Of a stretch of DNA of 64,000 bases, positions 45,309 to 51,735 are shown one piece after another. The notes beneath the pieces are model-generated. The model worked only from the letters and a program-made list of their open reading frames with translations, was not told where the DNA came from and searched no databases. The position numbers and the translations under genes are program-made. This DNA comes from Neoroseomonas terrae (GTDB taxonomy: Bacteria > Pseudomonadota > Alphaproteobacteria > Acetobacterales > Acetobacteraceae): assembly GCF_018129025.1 (NCBI RefSeq), contig NZ_JAAEDI010000019.1, positions 62,001 through 126,000 of the forward strand, given 5' to 3'. How positions within the stretch are numbered: position 1 is the stretch's first letter; each line of letters starts with the position of its first letter.

Positions 45309-46472
45309 TTGATCGAGCGGATACAAAACAGATTGGCGAAAGCCTTAGAGGCTCAAGGCTCAGCGAAAGTCGTCCGCACGCAAAGCGGGGCAGCAATCGG
45401 ATCAAGTGTCGGATTGGTGCGAAAACGCAATGAAGACTGCTGTCTGGTCGTGCGAGCCTCCTATCCACATGGTGGCCGCGCGAATTTCACCATAGCGATG
45501 GTTTGCGATGGCCTGGGCGGGATGAGTCAGGGGCGGGAAGCCGCTATCCTTGCTGCGAGCGCCTTTACCGCTCACTTGTTTTGCATCGCAGCCACTAGCT
45601 GCGAGGCAAGCATTTCTCGCGCGATATCTTATGCGAACACGCAGGTTTATGGGCAGCTCCGCGGTGACGGCGGCACAACGCTTTCTGCGGTAATTTCATC
45701 CCATAGTGGGGCGATGTTCTGTCATGTCGGCGACAGTCGCATCTACGGTGTTATGCCGGACCGTGCGCTAGAGCAACTAAGTCGCGACGACACTATTAAC
45801 GCAGCACTAAAACGGCGAGAGGCGGAAGCTGGAGCCCCGAAGGATTCCCGGCTGCTACAGTTTGTCGGTATGGGTGACGAAATGGAGGCTCAAATCGCCG
45901 GCGTTCCGGTTCATTGCCGCTCCGTTCTCCTGACATCTGACGGCGCGCATGATGTTCCGCATTCTGTATTCCAACGTGTCGTCAGTGCCGCTGCGGGAGG
46001 AAGTGATCTAATCCGCAAATTGCTTACGCTGGCTGATATGACGGGCGGCCGCGACAACGCTTCTGCTATTCTTCTTCCCATCGGAACCGAGACGGAGTTT
46101 TACGAAGACAGCGGAGAGCACGAGCTTCTCGTCGTCCTCCCCAATGATACGATGGCGATTTACATCGCCGGGCCCGATGCTTGGGAGCGGTCGGACAATA
46201 GGGGCCATTCGCCGCCGAATCATCCGGTTCGTGAGACGAGCAGGCCCCTTGAAGAGGCACGCGCTCCGGCAAGTATCGACCGAAGTGAACCTGAGCCCAA
46301 AGTGCTCCCCCCGAAGAGTAAAGGAACGGCAACGAAGGCGCGCAGGCCAAGGCGAAGTGCAGCGCGCCCTAAGACGGACGCAGCCGAACGCCTGCCGCTT
46401 GATGAGCCCGGCAATAAAGTCGATGTGAAGTTTTCTACTCCGGCCAACCAATCGGAAGAGGACCAGCAATGA
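45309..46472 (+). CDS. PP2C-family Ser/Thr protein phosphatase
   Basis: 387 residues from TTG 45309 with GGGGCGG upstream. All PP2C metal-site motifs are present: GLVRKRNEDC (Asp 43), VCDGLGGMSQGREAA (Asp 67), GGTTLSAV, HVGDSRIY, LLTSDGAHD (Asp 211) and GGRDNAS (Asp 249). The fold ends about residue 258. The remaining 130 residues are a low-complexity basic tail (KSKGTATKARRPRRSA). It should remove phosphate from Ser/Thr residues set by the two kinases encoded directly after it. Its stop overlaps the next ATG (ATGA). GC content is about 15 points below that of the core genes, a sign of transfer. Confidence 0.9.
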   Translation: MIERIQNRLAKALEAQGSAKVVRTQSGAAIGSSVGLVRKRNEDCCLVVRASYPHGGRANFTIAMVCDGLGGMSQGREAAILAASAFTAHLFCIAATSCEASISRAISYANTQVYGQLRGDGGTTLSAVISSHSGAMFCHVGDSRIYGVMPDRALEQLSRDDTINAALKRREAEAGAPKDSRLLQFVGMGDEMEAQIAGVPVHCRSVLLTSDGAHDVPHSVFQRVVSAAAGGSDLIRKLLTLADMTGGRDNASAILLPIGTETEFYEDSGEHELLVVLPNDTMAIYIAGPDAWERSDNRGHSPPNHPVRETSRPLEEARAPASIDRSEPEPKVLPPKSKGTATKARRPRRSAARPKTDAAERLPLDEPGNKVDVKFSTPANQSEEDQQ

Positions 46473-47539
46473 AATTGCCCGCTCGTTACGAGGCAGTCGG
46501 TTCTCCGTTTTCCGGTGGGGGAATGTCGACGGCGTTCAAATGCAAAGATAAGCATCTTGACCGCCATGTTCTCGTGAAGGTGCTGCAAGAAGGTATCGAC
46601 CAGAAGCGTATTCTCGACGAAGTCAAAGCACTCAGCGCAATTCGCTCAAAGCATGTTGTTCAGATCTATGATGTTCTTAAGGACCGCTCCGGCGCGGTCA
46701 CGGCACTCGTGGAGGAATTCCTTCCAGGCCAAGATCTAGATGATGTACTACCGATAACGGACACGTCGACTTTCCTGCGTCATATTTACGCGATTGCCTG
46801 CGGTCTCGCCGATATTCATGCAGTGGGAGTTGTACACCGCGATATAAAGCCTAATAATATGAAGATTGATGCAGAAGGCTGTCTCCGAATATTTGATTTC
46901 GGGCTATCCCGCACGGACGGCGTCAACAGCGAGACGATAGGGACCATCGGAACACTGGGCTACATCGCTCCAGAACTCTGTGCTCCGGCGAATCAAAAGG
47001 TTAGCTTCACATTGGCCGTCGATGTTTTTGCATTTGGTGCTACGGCGCTCAAGCTGGTTCGTGGCAGGTTGCCTAGCGATCTCCGCGCGATCCCACCGAA
47101 TCTGCCAGCCACCGATGCAGACTTTACCAAGCAAACGCTTGCTCTTCCGCCCGCGATTGCAGCAACTTTAAATCAATGCCTTTCAAAAAAGCCGATGACG
47201 CGACCCAGTATGGAAACAGTCCGGAATATTATTGGCCGTCACCTGCTCCATGGTCGGCATAAGGCGACTATGATCGCTGGCGACAAGATACATTATCTTG
47301 AGAAGATCGGACAGTCCGTGAAGCTCAGTGCGGGATCGCTAGGATCAGTGGATGTTAGTTATGACGGTTACGATTTCATTGCGACTAACGTCACGGGCGA
47401 CGTCTATATAAACAACATGGGAATCATACCGCCGCAAAAATTGCCTGGCGCATCCGTTATTACTCTCGGCGCGCCAAGCCTCGGCTTTCAACGGCAGTAC
47501 ATCACTTTTGATGTAACGCATCCGGAGGTGATACTTTGA
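46469..47539 (+). CDS. Ser/Thr protein kinase with C-terminal beta-rich (FHA-like) domain
   Basis: 356 residues. The kinase core is complete: Gly-rich loop FSGGGMSTAF, Lys 37 in VLVKVL, Glu 51, catalytic HRDIKPNN (residues 123-130), DFG at 143-145 and IAPEL at 166-170. From about residue 268 the chain turns beta-rich (VKLSAGSLGSVDVSYDGYDF, TGDVYINNMGI, KLPGASVITLG), reminiscent of the core of FHA phosphothreonine-binding domains, although the usual Arg/Ser contacts are not clear. It overlaps the phosphatase gene by ATGA and the next kinase by TTGA, so the three proteins are made together. Confidence 0.88.
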   Translation: MKLPARYEAVGSPFSGGGMSTAFKCKDKHLDRHVLVKVLQEGIDQKRILDEVKALSAIRSKHVVQIYDVLKDRSGAVTALVEEFLPGQDLDDVLPITDTSTFLRHIYAIACGLADIHAVGVVHRDIKPNNMKIDAEGCLRIFDFGLSRTDGVNSETIGTIGTLGYIAPELCAPANQKVSFTLAVDVFAFGATALKLVRGRLPSDLRAIPPNLPATDADFTKQTLALPPAIAATLNQCLSKKPMTRPSMETVRNIIGRHLLHGRHKATMIAGDKIHYLEKIGQSVKLSAGSLGSVDVSYDGYDFIATNVTGDVYINNMGIIPPQKLPGASVITLGAPSLGFQRQYITFDVTHPEVIL

Positions 47540-48609
47540 GTGGAGTGCTACATACGGCTGGCGACATCGTCGGCGATCGCTACGAAGTCACGACCTATAT
47601 CGGCCAAGGCGGTATGCAGGAAGTATACCGCGTTCACGATCGTTTGCTTGAACGGGACGCTGTCCTAAAGTCTCCGAAAAATCCATCGGCGAAGAAGCGA
47701 TTCAATAGAAGTGCTACCCTAAGCGCTCGCGTCAACCACGACAACGTGGCGAAAACGCTTGACTACGTTGAGGATGGTGATCGCTTTTACTTGATTGAGG
47801 AGCTCATTGAGGGTTGCGATCTAGGATATTTTTTAAAGAACTATGTAAGTATTCTGGATCCTTTCGCTGCTGGCCGAGTGATGCATCATCTGGCTAAGGG
47901 GCTAGCCGCTTCCCACCGTGTCAACGTTGTTCATCGCGATCTGAAGCCGACAAACGTCATGGTTGTGGGTGGTCAAAATTTCACAGGCTTTAAGATCACT
48001 GACTTCGGCATCGCAAAGATGGCGCAGGAAGAGATTGGAGAAGCCGTGGCCGGTGATGAAGAAGGATTAACCAGTTCTCAGACCGCGCTCGGAGCCCTTC
48101 CATACATGGCGCCTGAGACGATCGACGACATGCAGAATGCAGGCAAGCCGGCGGATGTTTGGGCGATCGGCGCGCTAACCTTTGAAGTTCTAACCGGCAA
48201 TCGGCCCTTTGGCTTCGGGTACAGAGCCGTTCCGCTCATTCAGGCAGCTAAGGTACCTCCGCTGCCTAGTCCATTGACAAGCAACACGCAATTCGCTCCG
48301 TTTGCGAGAGCGGTATTCGATCTTATCACTGCGTGCATGCAGAAGAATCCGGCGGCGCGCCCCACTGCCGACCAACTCGTCACAACCTGCGAGGGCTTAT
48401 ATTACTCAACAGTTCCGCGCGAATTCGGAACGATAAGAAGATTCGATAATAGTAACTGGGGTTTCGCTGGTGCGCCGAGTGGCGCTGTTTTTTGCCATGT
48501 GAAATCAGTCTTTGCGGCGTCTAGCTTGGCCGTTGGCGAACGCATTTGGATGACGACATATCCGGGCTCTCCTTCCCGCCGAGCCTTTCCTATCGTGAAG
48601 GCCGTGTAG
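47536..48609 (+). CDS. Ser/Thr protein kinase fused to cold-shock-like domain
   Basis: 357 residues from TTG 47536, with GGAGGTGAT (47525-47533) as a strong ribosome site. Kinase motifs: GQGGMQEVYRV, Lys 45, HRDLKPTN (133-140), DFG (156-158), MAPET (191-195) and DVWAIGALTFEVLTGNRPF. After residue 295 the sequence reads EFGTIRRFDNSNWGFAG, GAVFCHVKSV and LAVGERIWM, matching the order of a cold-shock OB fold (G-T-I-x-x-F ... GF ... VF-x-H ... L-x-x-G). This would couple kinase activity to single-stranded RNA or DNA binding. Low GC like its partners. The CSD reading is mine from pattern only. Confidence 0.85.
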   Translation: MSGVLHTAGDIVGDRYEVTTYIGQGGMQEVYRVHDRLLERDAVLKSPKNPSAKKRFNRSATLSARVNHDNVAKTLDYVEDGDRFYLIEELIEGCDLGYFLKNYVSILDPFAAGRVMHHLAKGLAASHRVNVVHRDLKPTNVMVVGGQNFTGFKITDFGIAKMAQEEIGEAVAGDEEGLTSSQTALGALPYMAPETIDDMQNAGKPADVWAIGALTFEVLTGNRPFGFGYRAVPLIQAAKVPPLPSPLTSNTQFAPFARAVFDLITACMQKNPAARPTADQLVTTCEGLYYSTVPREFGTIRRFDNSNWGFAGAPSGAVFCHVKSVFAASSLAVGERIWMTTYPGSPSRRAFPIVKAV

Positions 48610-48662
48610 ACGGTCGACGCTACGGCGTTTTCAGAAGGTTTAGCTGTTGGTCGTGGCGCCGC

Positions 48663-49061
48663 TCACCGCACCGACCCCCCGACCTCGCGGATGGCCATAC
48701 TGAGGGTTACCGCGCGACCGCCGGAGCGAAGATCACCGCGCGCGTCGATGGACAAGAGGACCGTGCGCGGGTCCTTCCCGGTGATCGGCTCCGCCTTGAC
48801 GATCGCGACGTGCACGCCGCCCTTGCCGTCATGCGACGCGGTCGGGAGGACGGTCGCGCCCCAGGCCAGTCGGCGCGTCAGCCGTTCGGCCAGATCGGCG
48901 CGCAGCCGGGCGGCTGCTGCGTTCGCTGCTGCGGTCGGGTAGCTGATCCCCGGCGCGACGGCGCGCGAGGCGGCGACGGCGGCCGCGGCGCGGGCCCGGA
49001 GTTCGCGGAGACGCTTCTGGCGGAGGATCGTCGCGACGATGGGTGCGGGATCGTAGGGCAT
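48663..49061 (-). CDS. hypothetical protein, 132 residues
   Basis: Starts at ATG 49061, overlapping the upstream stop by ATGA. The N-terminal half is Ala/Arg-rich helix (ATILRQKRLRELRARAAAAVAAS, AAANAAAARLRADLAERLTRRLAW); the C-terminal half has a strand-like AIVKAEPITGKDPRTVLLSIDARGDLRSGG. It is last in a four-gene minus-strand operon. No family is recognised. The style resembles accessory genes of phage-like elements. Confidence 0.6.
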   Translation of the reverse strand: MPYDPAPIVATILRQKRLRELRARAAAAVAASRAVAPGISYPTAAANAAAARLRADLAERLTRRLAWGATVLPTASHDGKGGVHVAIVKAEPITGKDPRTVLLSIDARGDLRSGGRAVTLSMAIREVGGSVR

Positions 49062-49426
49062 CACGCCGCCTCCCCTTCCTGCGCAATACACAGATCGAGC
49101 CAATGACTCAGGGCCCGGACCTCTTCGCCGAAGGCGGCCGCCGTGCGCGCGATGCGCGCCGCGCGGTCTTCCTCCACGATGCGGGCGAAGCCCTGCACTT
49201 CGCCGATTGCGGTCTTGGCCTCGCGGACGGCCAGGCCGTTCTCCGCCTCCACGCGGGCGAGGCCGGCGCTCAGGTCGCGCTCGACTCTCGCGATGTTCGC
49301 GCTGATGTCGCGGACGTGGACCGCGAGGGAGGATTCGAGTTTCCGCCCCAGCGCGGTGATCTCCCCGCCGAAAAAGTCGCGGACGGCACCGATGATGGCG
49401 GCGTCGCGGTCATCAAGGTTAGCCAT
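49061..49426 (-). CDS. coiled-coil hypothetical protein, 121 residues
   Basis: ATG 49426 lies inside the end of the upstream gene (8-base overlap). The sequence is almost all heptads (EITALGRKLESSLAVHVRDISANIARVERDLSAGLARVEAENGLAVREAKTAIGEVQGFARIVEED), so a rod-like coiled coil is expected. It is third in the operon. Unknown function. Confidence 0.62.
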   Translation of the reverse strand: MANLDDRDAAIIGAVRDFFGGEITALGRKLESSLAVHVRDISANIARVERDLSAGLARVEAENGLAVREAKTAIGEVQGFARIVEEDRAARIARTAAAFGEEVRALSHWLDLCIAQEGEAA

Positions 49427-50015
49427 TGTCGGTCATCCCGTAGGTGGAGAGGACGCGGGCGCGGAGGCGGTCGCCATCCTTCACGCCGCGCGCGACGGCG
49501 ACGGCATCCGCGATCGCGCGGAGGTCGGTTGCGGCGCGAAGGAAGAGGGCGGAGACACGCTCCACTTCCTGGCGGATGGCCGCCCTTGCTGCCGGGTCGG
49601 CGAGGCCGGCGGGGGAAAGCAGGTCGGCGCGGAACTCAATGAGTTTTCGCGCCTCCTTCGATCCCCGCCCGGGTCCATCGGGCAGCAGCTTCCCGGTGTC
49701 ATTCGATAGGAGGGCGGCCGCGGCGGCGCGGAAGGAGACGACCTGGAAATCAAGCTGACAAAGATAGTCGCGCAGGACCTCGGAACGCCGCGCGACCTCG
49801 GCAGGATCGTCGCCGGCTTCGCCGAACCACTTGAGCGCCTTCTCACTCTCCCCGAGGGTCAGCGGGCGGTCGGAAGACCAGCGGCGCCAATTGCCTTCGT
49901 CGCGGCCGAAGTCGCCGATGAGGAACAGCGCCTCATCAATTCGGCGAATCTCGTCAGCGGTAATGCCGTTGTCCTCGCCCGTGGGCGGGAGCGGGGGGAA
50001 CGGAACAACGGTCAT
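49419..50015 (-). CDS. hypothetical protein, 198 residues
   Basis: Starts at ATG 50015, overlapping the metalloprotease-like gene by ATGA. Mostly helical (DEIRRIDEALFLIGDFGRDEGNWRRW, SEKALKWFGEAGDDPAEVARRSEVLRDYLCQLDFQV, SKEARKLIEFRADLL). No known motif seen. It is second in the operon. Confidence 0.62.
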   Translation of the reverse strand: MTVVPFPPLPPTGEDNGITADEIRRIDEALFLIGDFGRDEGNWRRWSSDRPLTLGESEKALKWFGEAGDDPAEVARRSEVLRDYLCQLDFQVVSFRAAAAALLSNDTGKLLPDGPGRGSKEARKLIEFRADLLSPAGLADPAARAAIRQEVERVSALFLRAATDLRAIADAVAVARGVKDGDRLRARVLSTYGMTDNG

Positions 50016-50653
50016 GCGACTGACCTCCACAGGTTGATGCGGCGAAGGTTCCCCGCGGCGTCCACTTCGATCCGCGCGGGCGGCGCGAGTTCGGCGCGCA
50101 CGTGATCCGCGATCGTTCGGATCAGCGTCACTGACTCAGGCCCCTGACCTTCCGGCCAGTGGTTGAGGTCCTTCGCGGTATCGAGGGGACGATTGAACAG
50201 CGTGCGCGAGGCGCCGCCGATCGCGGCGCGGTAGGAGGGGCGCGATGCATCGTCGGGGTATCGGTCCAGATCGTCGCGCACGAGTTCGGCGGAGCCGGTG
50301 CGGGAAAATTCGATGAGGTGGACGATTTCGTGCAGGAGGATCGCGGCGAATTGACGCGGCGATATTCCGTGCGTCTTCGCCGGGCCCGCATCGGCGGCGC
50401 TTCCGGCGGCGGGAAGGATCACGGTCAGCGTCGGCGCTTCCGTGAAGCCCAATGAATGCTCGCTGCGCCAGTAGCCGTTCGGGATGACCTTCACTGAAGG
50501 CGATGCGTAGGGCCGGGGGTGCGGCAGACGGGCGAGAACGTGGATGAGGGTCGCGTCGGCGATGAACTGTTGCGCGGCGATGGCGCGCTGCTGATCGAAG
50601 GGGACCAGACCGGCGAGGGCGATGACGTCTTCCAGCGGCGGTGCGTTCGGCAT
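50012..50653 (-). CDS. HEXXH-containing protein, probable metallopeptidase-like
   Basis: 213 residues. The motif ILLHEIVHLIEFSRTG near residue 107 is a zincin HEXXH with hydrophobic surroundings as in true metallopeptidases; Glu in AELVRDDLDRYPDD could be the third ligand. The N-terminal part (DQQRAIAAQQFIADATLIHVLARLPHP) is helical. It leads the coupled four-gene set at 48663-50653. No signal peptide, so it should act in the cytoplasm. The family is not recognised. Confidence 0.65.
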   Translation of the reverse strand: MPNAPPLEDVIALAGLVPFDQQRAIAAQQFIADATLIHVLARLPHPRPYASPSVKVIPNGYWRSEHSLGFTEAPTLTVILPAAGSAADAGPAKTHGISPRQFAAILLHEIVHLIEFSRTGSAELVRDDLDRYPDDASRPSYRAAIGGASRTLFNRPLDTAKDLNHWPEGQGPESVTLIRTIADHVRAELAPPARIEVDAAGNLRRINLWRSVA

Positions 50654-50674
50654 GGCGGCGTCTCCGTATGGTTC

Positions 50675-50756
50675 GGCGGGAGAGGCCCCTGGGGACCTTG
50701 GGGAGGACCACTGACCTCTCCCGCCTATCGCCCTCGGGAGAGCCCCCCCCCGAGGG
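50675..50756. repeat. two GC-rich hairpins between 50653 and 50765
   Basis: An 11-base perfect inverted repeat GGCGGGAGAGG (50675-50685) / CCTCTCCCGCC (50715-50725) with a 29-base loop, and CCCTCGGG (50731-50738) / CCCGAGGG (50749-50756). The second follows the 94-residue gene directly and may end its transcript. Confidence 0.55.
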
Positions 50757-50764
50757 TGAAGGGT

Positions 50765-51049
50765 TCAGGCTGCTTCCGGCGACGGGGCGATGCTCATCAC
50801 GATGGTGTCCCCGGCGGAGCCGTCCGGAAGCCGTTCCTGGAAAACGGTCGCGCCGTCCTCGGTCGTGACCTCGACATTGGCGCCGGGAACGTCGCTGCCA
50901 ATCGTCATGGCGCCATCGGCCGGGCCGATCACGGCCAGTTCGCGGCGACGGGTCGGGAAGGCGGCGCGGGTGACGGCGGCGGCCGCGATCGGGGCGCCGC
51001 GCGAGCCGGCGGTGAAGTCACGGCGGCCGTAGCCGAAATTGCGATCCAT
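50765..51049 (-). CDS. hypothetical protein, 94 residues
   Basis: ATG 51049 with GGAGGATCC upstream, a strong ribosome site. MDRNFGYGRRDFTAGSRGAPIAAAAVTRAAFPTRR is basic and flexible; the second half looks like a small beta domain (TIGSDVPGANVEVTTEDGATVFQERLPDGSAGDTIVM). It is divergent from the HTH gene at 51151, which may regulate it. Unknown family. Confidence 0.6.
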   Translation of the reverse strand: MDRNFGYGRRDFTAGSRGAPIAAAAVTRAAFPTRRRELAVIGPADGAMTIGSDVPGANVEVTTEDGATVFQERLPDGSAGDTIVMSIAPSPEAA

Positions 51050-51150
51050 CTGGATCCTCCACATCGGGGGCGTCGAATGGCCGGGAGGCTAGGCCGCGAT
51101 GCAGAAATCCCGGAATAGACCTTAAGTAACTTCCGAGATACTATCCCCGA

Positions 51151-51402
51151 ATGTTGGTCATCGAGACAAACAACGTCAAGTATGACTCCCCAAGGCTACT
51201 CGCTATCTCAATAAAGGCGGCGAGGGTCAAGGGTCGATTGTCGCACGACAATATCGCAGCAAAGGCCGGGGTTAGCCGTCTGACGGTCATCCGGGCGGAG
51301 AAGCCAGACCGGATCGGCCGGTGCCAACTCGGGATCGTCCTGCTGATCCTTGAGGCTCTTGCAATGCTTGGAAGCCCTGTGGAGGTTTACGACCATGAAT
51401 GA
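51151..51402 (+). CDS. XRE-like helix-turn-helix protein
   Basis: 83 residues. LLAISIKAARVKGRLSHDNIAAKAGVSRLTVIRAEKPDRIGRCQLGIVLLILEALAMLG matches the Cro/C1-type HTH, although the helix spacing is slightly unusual. Likely a DNA-binding regulator of the divergent small-gene operons. The 100-base gap between it and 51049 contains GGAATAG and CTATCCC as a loose inverted pair that may be its operator (weak). An IS5 remnant begins right after the stop. Confidence 0.65.
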   Translation: MLVIETNNVKYDSPRLLAISIKAARVKGRLSHDNIAAKAGVSRLTVIRAEKPDRIGRCQLGIVLLILEALAMLGSPVEVYDHE

Positions 51403-51429
51403 GCAGGAAGCCATCGCCGAACGCCGCAG

Positions 51430-51735
51430 GTGCGCAGGCTGTCCCCCTTCATCCAGCGCATCATCGGCGGCGCAGGCTATCAGGGCCCGACGATGGCTGC
51501 GGCGGCAGCCCGCACCAGCACATGGACGATGAAGATCGTGCGCCGCTGCGGCCGGCATCGCTTCGTCGTGCTGCCGAAGCGCTGGATTGTCGAGCGCACC
51601 CTGGGCTGGAGCAGGCGCGCCCGACGGCTGACCCGTGACTTCGAGCGGCAATGCCGCATCGCCGCCGCCTTCGTCCGGATGGCAATGATCCGCACATGCT
51701 CCGCCGCCTCGCAGCAAAGCTTTCAGTGTGAATTC
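51430..51735 (+). pseudogene. IS5-type transposase, C-terminal remnant
   Basis: The frame carries GGAGYQGPTMAAAAARTSTW, then RHRFVVLPKRWIVERTLGWSRRARRLTRDFE and AAFVRMAMIR, the last third of an IS5-group DDE transposase. The N-terminal two-thirds, including the first Asp residues, are missing, and the end runs into the helicase gene. It is a dead fragment. A similar 3' end is at 54605-54704. Confidence 0.75.

Noticed and set aside
45309-48609. TerY-P triad (vWA, PP2C, kinase) as the name for the kinase operon
   Set aside because: No vWA gene lies in or next to the operon; it has two kinases instead.
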